From: CAIYUC01 sp963682005
Lineage (GTDB): Bacteria > Bacteroidota > Bacteroidia > Bacteroidales > FEN-979
Direction of reading: 5' to 3'
Assembly (NCBI GenBank): GCA_963682005.1
Contig: OY820914.1
Coordinates: 2,914,001-2,978,000 of the forward strand
DNA length: 64,000 nt
The position numbers were made by a program, and so were the translations under genes. Below the pieces are notes generated by a model. It was given only the letters and a program-made list of their open reading frames with translations. It had not been told where the DNA came from and ran no database searches. Below, one piece after another: positions 52,901-62,800 of the stretch; the first letter of the stretch is position 1; each line of letters begins with the position of its first letter.

Positions 52901-55900
52901 GGGAATGTGAATGTTACAAACTGTAATTTTACCCAGATTGGAAGAAATGGTATTCTAGCAGATGGCTGCACCGGAACCTATAGTGGTAACCAATACACTG
53001 GAAAAGGCGCAGGAGATTGGCTCGATTATTTTATCCTGTCGGAATATGGTGATAATATTGTCATTTCAGACAATACCATTTCCAATTGTATTGGCATTGC
53101 TCTTTCAGACGGTTCTGGATCTGCCGCCATCGCAGTTTGGGATGACTATGGAACAACCGCAAATATCTCCGGGAATACAATGACTGGCAACGCCATCGGA
53201 GTTGCTGTGATTGCCTGGGGAGGTGGAACTTCTTATCCGCATGTTGTAATTGGTAATGGTAATCTTTTCGATGGTGGTGATTTCGGAGTTGCATACCAGA
53301 CTGTTGGGGCCTCTTACCAACCCGATGTTACTTATACCGGTATTTCTACTTTTAAAGGACAGGCTGAACAGGCATTTTATATTAATGATGGAATATCTGC
53401 AGGAACAAATATTGATATCAGTACAGCGGAATTTCAGACATCAGGAGGAACCACAATTGCAGATAACTTTACGAAAGAAGATCTTTGTTATCATGCTATT
53501 GATGCAACAAATCGCGGATTGCTGGTCTGGGACAGTCCCAATGTTTATGTAACCGAAAACAGCGGCAGCATTCAACGTGCGATCAACGTCGTGAATTCAA
53601 GTTGGACTGTCAATGTAAATGCTAGTACTTATACTGAAAACGTCAATATCAATAAGGTAAACCTTACCTTGAAAGGATGGTCTTTGCCGGTTATTGATGG
53701 GGGTGGAACAGGTACCGTGGTTTTAGTTGCAGCCAATAACGCAACCCTCGATGGATTCTCTATTCAACATTCTGGCTCTGGAGCAGGTGACGCAGGAGTA
53801 ATGATCAACTCAAAAACAGGTTGTACTATTAAAAACAACACTGTATTAAACAATGCAAATGGTATTGGTCTGGCATTGGCTAACGGTAATTTTGTCACCA
53901 ACAATGTAGTAAATAATAACACTTATTTTGGTGTCGCTGTCGTTGCAGGTATAGGCAATACGATCAATCTGAACAATATTTCTTCCAATGGCCTTGATGC
54001 AATTGCCGTGGATAATGCCTCTGCTTTAGGAGGACCTGTTAGCTTTGGTTCAGCAGGGAACTTCATCAAAGGCAACACCATCAGCAGTAACCGCGACGGT
54101 ATCTTTCTCGGTGAGAATTGCGACAATAACTTTATTACAGAGGCTAATCATATCACAGGTGTTGCAGGTGTAGGGATAAATCTTTGGAGATCCGATTTAC
54201 AAACGATCACCGACAATGTGATTACCACTGCCAATATTGGTATTCGCTTGTTGGGCTCTTCAAATGATATCATTTCCGGAAATGAGGTTACTGGGAATGC
54301 CATTGGTCTCAAGGCCGACGCCAGTTGGCAGGTGGGAGTTTGGTATCCTTGTATAAACAATACAATTACTTCAAATAATATTTCCGGAAATACAATATAC
54401 GGGATGCAGGCTACTGAAAATCAGGGTACCGTTGTTATCGCCGAGAATAACTGGTGGGGAGATGCAACCGGTCCATACCACCACATCAATAATACCTGCG
54501 GACTTGGAAATACAGTTTCGGATTACATTGACTTTATGCCATGGTGGACAACACCGACAGGTGGTTCTTCAGATGTTTTACCAGTTTATAACACGGATAA
54601 AGGTACATACTACTGTAAAATCCAGGATGGTATAAATGATGCCGACCCGGGCAACCATATCGTTGTTGCTGCAGGTACTTATTATGAGCAACTGTTGATC
54701 CAGAAAAACCTGACACTCACAGGTGCAGGTTCAGGTTCTACCTTCGTAAAATCTCCTTCGGGAATCAGGGCATCAGCCCCCGGCTACACCGGCTACAATG
54801 AAGAAACCCCATGGAACACTGATTATCTGATTGCCGCATATCCTCAATTATTAGGCAACAGCGATCCAACGATTAATGTAAAGATTGATGGATTTACATT
54901 TGATGCAAACGGGGAATCTCACCAGTATGACAGATTCACAGGTGTATTCTTCCGTAAGGTCGCTTACTCGATGCCTGCATATACGGGATTGTTTAATTGC
55001 GTTATTAAAGGATTTGCAGGTTCTTCTGTTACTGGGGTAAGGGTCCTTGATGGTTGTAGTTTATCGGTAAATGGAAATACTATTCAGGATTATTACATGG
55101 GTATCGTTTCTTATGGAACAGATAACCTGACCAAGCCTTTTGTCACCGCTAACTATAATATTATGATTCCGGGTTCAGGCTGGATCAATGATGATATTGA
55201 ATTCAGGAATGTATCTTCAGGTTACATCACAAACAACGAGATCAATTATTATAACCAGGTGAATTCTGTAGCGAAAATACCGGTCGCTATCATCGGATCA
55301 CAGAATATTTATGCTGATCATAATAATATTAGCTATGGCGATGTTGGAATTCTGGTGGATGAAGCAACCTCCCAAGGATGTCACCTTATAAATAATGTCA
55401 TCACTTATATAACCTGGAATGGGTTGGAAATCGAGGGTTCAAATCATGTGATGAGCGGAAATACAATCTGGGATTGCGGAAACAATGGAATCTACCTGAG
55501 AGGATCAAGTGGGAATTTAATCCAAAATAACCAGATAACCGATTGTAATTATCCTACGTTCAATGGTACGATAGGGGATATAAATGCCGGAAATGCTGCA
55601 TGGGCAATCGCCTTTGATCTTGGATCAAACAATAATATCGCTACTGGAAATGATCTCGTAACCAACGACGTTGGTATTGAAAACTGGGACGGTACGAATA
55701 ATATTGCAAACGCCAATAAGATATATGATAACTTCTTCGGCGTTCACAACCATACTTCAATTGTCATGGATGCTTCGGCTAACTGGTGGGGTGATGAATC
55801 TGGTCCCTATCATTCTCCGGATAATGAATGTGGGGTTGGAAACGATGTTTCTGATTATGTGACTATATGTAATTGGTATACTGATGAGCTGTTGGTTGAT

Positions 55901-58900
55901 TTGAATGGTTGTGTAACAAATGTTTATACACTTTCAGGTCCCGGTCACTATTGTGAAGGAGGCTATACAACAATCACTTTGAATGGATCGCAACCTGATA
56001 TACTCTATGAATTGTATTTTGAAGGTACAGGAACAGGGTATGTACAAAGCGGAATGGGAACTTCACTCATTTTTGATCTTATTACCATTGAAGGAACATA
56101 CTCAATCCACGCATTCAATACTAACACCGGATGTTCAATGATCATGGATGGTGAGATCGAAGTGGTCATGGATCCATTGCCAACCCTCTTTACTGTGACG
56201 GGTGGTGGGCATTACTGTCTAAATGGTACAGGTGTCAATGTTGGACTCTCAGATTCAGAATCGGGAGTTAACTATACCCTCTACTTTGAAGGATCAGCAA
56301 CCAGCAATGTTCAGCCTGGAGATGGCGGTTCTATTGATTTTGGCTTGCAGACAATTGCGGGAACATACACAGTTCATGCCGAAAACGCGATCACAGGTTG
56401 CAATGTGGATATGACCGGGGAGGCAGAAGTTGTTATTGATCCGACAAGTATTGGCGGAACAGTTAACAGCAGTTCAGTGAATTGCAGCGCCCATGATGGC
56501 GGTACTCTTACACTGACTGGTCACACTGGTTCAGTCGTAAGATGGGAGCAATCAGTGGATAATGGTGTTCTCTGGACAAGCATTATTACAACCAGCACAC
56601 TTTACCGCTATCCTGCTATTACACATACAACTATGTATCGTGCTGTGGTTAAAAGCGGTGAATGTTCTGAAGTTGCTTCAACACCTGCAACGATCTATTT
56701 TGGGGTTGTTACAACAGTTGGTACACCTGATCCGGTTTGCTACGGTAATCACATCTTTGTACCTGTTACTGTGAAATCGTTCAAGGATGTAGGCATCATC
56801 TCGCTCAAGCTTGACTTTGATCATACATTCATGACATTGACAAATGTGACCTATGATGGTATTCCTTCAAACTGGAATCCTGGAATTGACTTTATCGTTG
56901 ATGCAAGCCTGACTAATCCGGATATGATCGGAGCATTTGGTATGGGCCCGGGATTTAGTTTACAGGATGATGCAGTATTATTTACTATGGAGTTTACCTA
57001 TGTTGGAGGAACTTCGGGTGGAACATCAAACCTGACATGGAATGAAAGTGATCCTAATAATTGTGAGTATAATCTCGCGGAAGACGGAGTTTGGCCTGTT
57101 TTCTGTGATGATCCTACATCTGATTATTATAAAAACGGACATGTTACGGTTTATGCTCAATTAACAGCTCCTGTTGCTTCAGCAATTCAGACTATTTGCA
57201 ACGGCGAAACACCGAATGCGCTTTCTGCGACAGCATCAACAGGTGGGTCCAATGATTTCTCCTACCAATGGCAGCAATTGATTGCCGGAATCTGGACTGA
57301 CCTTAATGGACAGATTGATCACACATCCTTGATTCTTCCAGCTTTGACGGCAACAAGTCAGTACAGGATATATTCAGAAGATGTATTATGCGATGGTTTG
57401 AATTACAGCAATATCATTACTATCAATGTTTATGATGTCCTTGTAGCCGGTACATCGGGCAGTGCTCAGACAATTTGTTTCGGGGAAACACCGAATCAAT
57501 TGAATGCGACTGCTCCGACAGGAGGGAGCGGGATTTATACATACCAGTGGCAAAATACGGACGGACTCGTCGATGCAGCTGCTTGGTATGATATTTTAGG
57601 TGCAACCGATCTTATCTATTCACCGGGAGCATTGACAACAACCACGGGATACAGACTTCTTCAGACTGACACCTATTGCAACCCTGATGATGTTGTCGTA
57701 ACAAATGAAGTTACTATTACAGTCCATGGTGAATTAACAGCAGGCACAGCCAGTTCTGACCAGGTAATTTGTTATGGTGATACTCCCGCTACAATTTCTG
57801 CAAATGCCCCAACAGGCGGTAGTAGCAGTTTTTCATACCAGTGGTGGTCTTCAACAGGTAGTTCATGGAGTACGATTCCTGGAGCGAACAGCTTGAACTA
57901 TTCTCCCGGGTCATTGACAACAACGACATATTATAGATTGGATCAGATCGATAATTATTGTACTCCTGATGATGTAGTAACTACCAATATGGTGACAATT
58001 ACTGTTGACCAGGGAGTAACAGTCAGTGGTACGCTGAAATATTATAAATCTACCGGAACTCACATTCCGATGAATGGTGTTGAAATCTGGCTTACTGACG
58101 GTGTTCATTCACCCTATAAAGCCACGTCAACAACGGTCTCAGGAGGTGCCTACTCATTCAATCATATTTGTGGAGGTGATTATACGCTTGTTGTTCACTC
58201 AAACAGCATAAACATTGGAGGTATCAATGCAACTGATGCTGCCCAGGTGAACTATTGGGGACCTCATCCATATGGAATCGAACAAGTCAGGTATCAGTCT
58301 GGCGATGTTCAGAATGACTATTGGATGCAGGCAACAGATGCTTATATGATCCAGCAATATTTTGTATACGGAACTCCGTTTACAAGGACCGTTGAAACGG
58401 GTACTCCATGGACCTACTGGAAAACGGGATCAACTATTATCAGCAATACAAACCCATACCCTACGCCGGTATCATGGCCTACAGATATGAATGTTACAGT
58501 TGGAGGAGTTCCTGTTACCTATAATATCTATGGCATGGCGATTGGCGACTTTAACAGTAGTCTGAACTTCACAAAAGAAAATTCGACAACCGTTATCCTT
58601 GTAAACAATGGAACAAGACAGGTTAATCCAAATACTGAAATTGAAGTGCCGGTTAACATCGTAAACGCTTCACAGGTTGGCGCTGTATCCCTGATCATGA
58701 ACTTCCCCTCTGACCTCGTTGAAGTTAAGGACGTGTATATTAATGGTGCAAGTGGTCAGTTGGATTGGTCCATCAAAGGGAATGAATTGCGCATTGGCTG
58801 GAATTCTATTAACCCGCTTGTATTATCTGCAGGTTCAGAATTATTGACCCTTAAACTGAAAACAACAAATGAATTCAGTTCAGGTCATAAAATCACCTTT

Positions 58901-59293
58901 ACTCTCACATCCGATCCATTGATTGAACTTGCTGATAATTTCAACAATCCAATACCAGGCTCAATTTTAAGTATGGATGTGCTTGATGCTGGTGCAATCG
59001 GAATCCCGACACCATCTGGTGCAGAATTCTTATTGCAAAATCACCCAAATCCATTCAATGAATTCACTGTTATTAGTTACACCTTGCCAATTGCCGGTAA
59101 TGTAACACTTGAGATCCATAATCTGATCGGTGAACATTTGAAAACTATTGTGAGCGAAAATCAGTCACAGGGTGCTTATACTTTTAAATATGATGCCAGC
59201 TACCTGGCTCCGGGAGTTTATACTGTTACCTTGAAACTAAAGGGAGCAGGCGATGAGCTGATTCGGACTATCAAACTCATCAAGAGTAATTAA
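49928..59293 (+). CDS. Giant T9SS-exported surface protein, paralogue of the preceding gene
   Basis: This 3121-residue protein has a signal peptide (1-37, ending A-I-G-Q) and the same N-terminal domain as its neighbour. It then has three or four beta-helix blocks (about 345-822, 866-1508, 1551-1951), most closing with N-W-W-G-D-x-x-G-P, two G-H-Y-C modules (about 2000-2171), a cohesin-like domain (about 2263-2410), only three Ig/PKD-like repeats (2411-2695), a dockerin-like segment, a second cohesin-like domain and a T9SS sorting domain (N-H-P-N-P-F-N, about 3043-3121). The C-terminal third is closely related to gene 1, while the middle differs. A long surface adhesin or polysaccharide-binding protein is the best guess. 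A strong terminator follows. Confidence 0.88.
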   Translation: MKTFYSTNKDKFRTLRMLLSLTFFLFAFLFVNSAIGQASAKVTLAGTSLIQQTVRIDVGGNLTITAPNTEAKHVYRIQRTLPADPSFLEIPSDGGNLIFPPVNIKSPGEQVITVTEKGGNGMFSITINPGAPMTDNLFPNLFTQSGSQGKISPRAPLSEDIETIPALEANHVTVCTGGGVIVKVTGSVNGDIYRLQQTDPVTIDYQLKTGDGGTITFDTPAYASLNSVWTVINTTSYTLNKSFYIDIVPQPTAPVLSLSPAEGSICAGTGISATLNSSGTGGHNCSDSFDYSIDGGITWLSYTLGSTIPTTTEPLATVKIRAKRSDTQGRSCNAENIYTWTIYSHVHNVTPGHEGNYCTIQQAIGAAFDGDEIHVDDGTYIESNILVNKSLTIIGQSKNGVIIVPDAEDGNADNAFGSSAQNGFIIKANNITIMNLTLNGRGNPGLTPGKNNFRAGIVTADVSYPGGGGVWNNLHVDNVHIMYPYRRGISVYPLTISGTVIENSQIEYVAFNHGMYIAGQSYILNNTINQAFQGIVQALDNTTPAGLCQVNGNTLSNIGNYTGCWGYPNGQPRGIQFNNSYSAGRQVEIKDNIIGDNGLEMYSGAVGIYTRLANASSIVENNTITLSSGVSWADPGSQAVGLLLGWSYDNGFTAKNNHINSNKYGIGIMVFGNGTITNPLILEGNTLTSTNSDARDTGDGTGIFISNQYLFAGDMNPSYVIIRNNNEISGYVKGIDIIKGGTSTQPLTIQVLDNSATIIGNQFGIDANFGALTITGNTIKENETGVRLTGTATAVVHSNGIFDNTNYGLQNTTGVIIDAEDNWWGDASGPYKDPENKCGLGNKVSNDVDFQPWRTTPTGGAGSLTVHNVSLGTDYCTIQDAVQNASANNEIHIDAGTYVEVGQIVIDKNLTIIGADKSTTTISPSTDFASGGWIVVNNGITLNLSKVGLDGTGHIIHKAILFNGIGVIDDCKFNELKHGAYAGTAVAIDSPGNVNVTNCNFTQIGRNGILADGCTGTYSGNQYTGKGAGDWLDYFILSEYGDNIVISDNTISNCIGIALSDGSGSAAIAVWDDYGTTANISGNTMTGNAIGVAVIAWGGGTSYPHVVIGNGNLFDGGDFGVAYQTVGASYQPDVTYTGISTFKGQAEQAFYINDGISAGTNIDISTAEFQTSGGTTIADNFTKEDLCYHAIDATNRGLLVWDSPNVYVTENSGSIQRAINVVNSSWTVNVNASTYTENVNINKVNLTLKGWSLPVIDGGGTGTVVLVAANNATLDGFSIQHSGSGAGDAGVMINSKTGCTIKNNTVLNNANGIGLALANGNFVTNNVVNNNTYFGVAVVAGIGNTINLNNISSNGLDAIAVDNASALGGPVSFGSAGNFIKGNTISSNRDGIFLGENCDNNFITEANHITGVAGVGINLWRSDLQTITDNVITTANIGIRLLGSSNDIISGNEVTGNAIGLKADASWQVGVWYPCINNTITSNNISGNTIYGMQATENQGTVVIAENNWWGDATGPYHHINNTCGLGNTVSDYIDFMPWWTTPTGGSSDVLPVYNTDKGTYYCKIQDGINDADPGNHIVVAAGTYYEQLLIQKNLTLTGAGSGSTFVKSPSGIRASAPGYTGYNEETPWNTDYLIAAYPQLLGNSDPTINVKIDGFTFDANGESHQYDRFTGVFFRKVAYSMPAYTGLFNCVIKGFAGSSVTGVRVLDGCSLSVNGNTIQDYYMGIVSYGTDNLTKPFVTANYNIMIPGSGWINDDIEFRNVSSGYITNNEINYYNQVNSVAKIPVAIIGSQNIYADHNNISYGDVGILVDEATSQGCHLINNVITYITWNGLEIEGSNHVMSGNTIWDCGNNGIYLRGSSGNLIQNNQITDCNYPTFNGTIGDINAGNAAWAIAFDLGSNNNIATGNDLVTNDVGIENWDGTNNIANANKIYDNFFGVHNHTSIVMDASANWWGDESGPYHSPDNECGVGNDVSDYVTICNWYTDELLVDLNGCVTNVYTLSGPGHYCEGGYTTITLNGSQPDILYELYFEGTGTGYVQSGMGTSLIFDLITIEGTYSIHAFNTNTGCSMIMDGEIEVVMDPLPTLFTVTGGGHYCLNGTGVNVGLSDSESGVNYTLYFEGSATSNVQPGDGGSIDFGLQTIAGTYTVHAENAITGCNVDMTGEAEVVIDPTSIGGTVNSSSVNCSAHDGGTLTLTGHTGSVVRWEQSVDNGVLWTSIITTSTLYRYPAITHTTMYRAVVKSGECSEVASTPATIYFGVVTTVGTPDPVCYGNHIFVPVTVKSFKDVGIISLKLDFDHTFMTLTNVTYDGIPSNWNPGIDFIVDASLTNPDMIGAFGMGPGFSLQDDAVLFTMEFTYVGGTSGGTSNLTWNESDPNNCEYNLAEDGVWPVFCDDPTSDYYKNGHVTVYAQLTAPVASAIQTICNGETPNALSATASTGGSNDFSYQWQQLIAGIWTDLNGQIDHTSLILPALTATSQYRIYSEDVLCDGLNYSNIITINVYDVLVAGTSGSAQTICFGETPNQLNATAPTGGSGIYTYQWQNTDGLVDAAAWYDILGATDLIYSPGALTTTTGYRLLQTDTYCNPDDVVVTNEVTITVHGELTAGTASSDQVICYGDTPATISANAPTGGSSSFSYQWWSSTGSSWSTIPGANSLNYSPGSLTTTTYYRLDQIDNYCTPDDVVTTNMVTITVDQGVTVSGTLKYYKSTGTHIPMNGVEIWLTDGVHSPYKATSTTVSGGAYSFNHICGGDYTLVVHSNSINIGGINATDAAQVNYWGPHPYGIEQVRYQSGDVQNDYWMQATDAYMIQQYFVYGTPFTRTVETGTPWTYWKTGSTIISNTNPYPTPVSWPTDMNVTVGGVPVTYNIYGMAIGDFNSSLNFTKENSTTVILVNNGTRQVNPNTEIEVPVNIVNASQVGAVSLIMNFPSDLVEVKDVYINGASGQLDWSIKGNELRIGWNSINPLVLSAGSELLTLKLKTTNEFSSGHKITFTLTSDPLIELADNFNNPIPGSILSMDVLDAGAIGIPTPSGAEFLLQNHPNPFNEFTVISYTLPIAGNVTLEIHNLIGEHLKTIVSENQSQGAYTFKYDASYLAPGVYTVTLKLKGAGDELIRTIKLIKSN
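57158..58012 (+). repeat. Three Ig/PKD-like tandem repeats of 95 residues
   Basis: The same repeat family as in giant gene 1 (Q-T-I-C-x-G-E-T-P, Y-Q-W-Q and a late C-x-P-D). The first copy is the most divergent. The array is 855 bp, three copies against nine. Confidence 0.9.
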
Positions 59294-59303
59294 CAGGATT
59301 GAT

Positions 59304-59339
59304 AAAACAGGAAAGACCGTTATGGTCTTTCCTGTTTTT
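59304..59339 (+). terminator. Intrinsic terminator of giant gene 2
   Basis: A perfect 15-bp stem (59304-59318 and 59324-59338) with a GTTAT loop and T-run starts 10 bases after the stop codon. Confidence 0.92.
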
Positions 59340-59899
59340 ACTTTATTTTAATCTCGTTCTTTAGGGTAGTTATTCATGGAATATTTTTCAGTTGGAGTTG
59401 GTTTTCATTATCATCTCCTACCAAGTCAACCCTGAATATACCAAAACAAAATATTTCAAGAGGACAAAAAAAATTGTAAATGGGAATATTATTTTTATAT
59501 AATTTAATGATTCATAATGCTGCAATAGTGCTCTGATTAAGTTTTTTATGCATTTAAAAAAAAATCTTGTTTGTGTTAAAAACATTCTTTGTAAATTGTA
59601 CCCATAATTTTTCAATTCGAGTAATTTGCATTACTCAATTTTTGTATTGGATAAATTGGAATTTAATTGGCTCTGAATTAGTAAGGTAAACACTTAAAAT
59701 TTATTTGGTATAGATACAAATTATCAAGTCTTACGGTTTTTCTTTTATCTTCATTGTCCAATTTTGTAATTTGGCTTTGATATATGCTTTGTTATAACTT
59801 TGATGCTTTGCGAAATCTAAAAATAAATAACCTCCCTTTTCTGTCTTTCCTTTTTGAGAAAAGCTATTATTGTAAAAATATTAACTAAAACCAAAAGTT
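59340..59899. other. AT-rich intergenic region upstream of giant gene 3
   Basis: This 560-bp stretch has no supported gene. It contains a promoter-like pair near 59770-59802 and ends in an A-rich leader (CTAAAACC) before ATG 59900. Confidence 0.7.
59770..59802 (+). promoter_or_regulatory. Predicted promoter (TTTG, TAACTTTG) for giant gene 3
   Basis: TTTG at 59770-59773 and TAACTTTG at 59795-59802 are 21 bp apart, the expected Bacteroidota spacing. It predicts a leader of about 90 bases. Confidence 0.55.
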
Positions 59900-62800
59900 A
59901 TGAAAACCAAAGTTTTACTCTTTTTATTCACAATCTTGTTTGTCAGTTTCAAAGCTTATTCGATCCCTACACTTTCTGTTAATGGATCATCAACTGCTAC
60001 GATATGTCTGAATGATCAGGTTACATTGACCGCAGCTAGTATCACTTGCACATTGATTGATTATTATCAGCAAAGTACAGATGGCGGGTTGAACTGGACC
60101 AAAACTGACCCAACGGGAGCACTTCTGTGTTCAAATACAGTTATCCCAGGGCCAAATCCAGGAACCTATATGTTTCGGTTCAAATATTCAGGCAATTATT
60201 CAAACACCGTTACTGTTTTAGTTCAGGCATTGCCAATCCCGACAATATCAGGGCTGGATGTGGTTTGTGCAGGAACAACAGACGTTGTATATTCGACTGA
60301 AGGGTCCAAACAAGAATATGACTGGATTGTTTCTGACGGAGGTACAATAACAGATGGGGGCGGATCTATTGATAATACGGTCACAGTTACTTGGAATGAC
60401 GCTGGACTTCAGGCTGTTGGTGTAAAATACAAAGAACCTGCTACCGGATGTACAGCTCAGAATTATTCTGCTTTTTTTGTCGAAGTTAATCCACGTCCCA
60501 CAAGTGTAATCAGCGGATCAACTTCAATTTGTAATGGACAAACTGCTCATCTCACGATTGATTTAACCGGTACAGGTCCATGGACAGTCGTTGTTAATGG
60601 AGAAACCATCGTAATAAACACATCCCCTTATACATATGATGTTACCCCTACGAGTGATGTAACCTATTCTATATCTTCAGTCACAGATGCAAACGGATGT
60701 GTTGCTCAGGCAGGAGAGATGACTGGCTTTGCAGATGTAACTGTGTATGATAGACCCACAGGTTCGATAAGTGGAACATTTACTTCTTGCACTGGAGACC
60801 CTGTAACTTTAACAATAGAAGTAACAGGCACAGGTCCGTGGAGTGGAACTCTATCCGACGGAACTCCCTTCAGCGGACCTTCAAACCCGATTAGCGTAGA
60901 TGTGTCGCCGTCAATTTATACGACCTTTACAATCGCCACTTTGCAGGATGCCAACTGCGCTGCCACACTTGCAGATCTTAGTGGTTCAGCAACAGTCTAT
61001 GCCGGAGCCCCGGTATCAAGATTGAATTCTGTTACTGTTTGCGATGGTCAGCAAATAGATGTCCCCGTATCTGTCCATGCATTGGAAAATGTGGGCGCAA
61101 TCTCATTAAAACTTCTCTTCTCATCCTCATTTTTATCATTCACAGGAGTAACCTATAACAATATCCCCTTAGATTGGAATCCCGGCGTACCTGTGACAGG
61201 CTTTGTTGTAGGCGAATACGCACCCGGAATTCTTAAAGCTGCTGGTAGCGGACCGGCATTTTCACTCCTTCCTGCAGATTCTGTCCTTTTTACATTGCAT
61301 TTTTCATATGTTGGCGCTCCCGCAGGCGGTACTTCAAATTTGTTATGGGATGACAGTGATGGTTCATCTTGTGAATATACCCCATTCCTGCCTCCGGATT
61401 TTAATCCTTATTGTGATATTCCAACGGCGATGTTTTATAAGGATGGTGTTGTGACTGTAAAACCTCTGCCAACATTGACTAGTTCATTGTCAGGTGGAAC
61501 AATCTGCAGTGGTTCAACATTCAATTATTCCCCCACCAGTTCACTTCCGGCTACAACATTTGAATGGACACGTGCTACCGTTGCAGGTATCCTTGAACCG
61601 GGAACATCAGGAACTGGTGATCCGGCAGAAGTTTTGACAAATACGACATCAGGTCATTTGGATGTCACATATGTATATACTTTGACAGCTAATGGTTGTA
61701 CGAATCCAGCCACATACAGTATTGTGGTTACTGTAAATCCGATACCAACAATTGATCCCATTGGACTTCAGGAGGTTTGCAATAATAATTACACAACCAC
61801 TATCAGTTTTACGGGTACGGGAACAACTTATGATTGGACAAATGATAATCCGACGATCGGTATCAACGGAACTGGTTCCGGTGACATCTTGTCTTTCCTG
61901 GCAATAAATTCAGGTACAGTGCCTGTTGAAGCCCATATCATAGTGACACCGAAATACACATACAATTCTGTTACCTGTACAGGTACTCCAATCAATTTTA
62001 CGATTATCGTGTATCCGACACCAACTTTAACAGGCACATTATTACCTGCTCCGATTTGTAGCGGAACAACTTTCCATTATACTCCTGCAAGTTCAACTGT
62101 AGGGACTACGTTTGCATGGACAAGGGACTTCCAGGCGGGTATTCTTCCTGCTGGACCAACCTCAGGTATCGATGATCCTGCAGAAACTTTGACAAATACA
62201 ACCGGGAGCCCGATCAATGTCACTTATCATTATACATTAGCTGCAGATGGTTGTAGCAACGCTCAGGATGTTGTTGTTGCTGTGATTCCGATCCCAAGTA
62301 TAAATGGAGTTTCCGACCAGGTGGTTTGTAATAATACCTCAACAACAACTGTTAACTTTACTGGTGTTGCCACGGTTTATGAATGGACCAACGATAATAC
62401 GACAATTGGCCTGGGACTTAGCGGAACAGGAAGCATACTTTCTTTTGTTGCTACAAATTCCGGATTAGAGCCTGTTATAGCTACCATAACTGTGACGCCC
62501 AAATACACTTACAATTCGGTTACATGTACAGGAACGCCAATTAGCTTTACGATCACAGTAAATCCGACCCCGACCTTAACGAGTGAATTGGTAGCTTCGA
62601 CATGTAGCGGCACCGTATTCCATTATACTCCAACCAGCGGGACAACAGGAACGACGTTTGGATGGACCCGTGCTACAGTAGCAGGGATCACACCCACAGG
62701 ACCGACCTCAGGTACGGGCGATCCGTCAGAGACATTGGTAAATACGACAGCATCACCAATCAATGTGACATATGTTTATACCCTGACGGCCAATGGCTGT

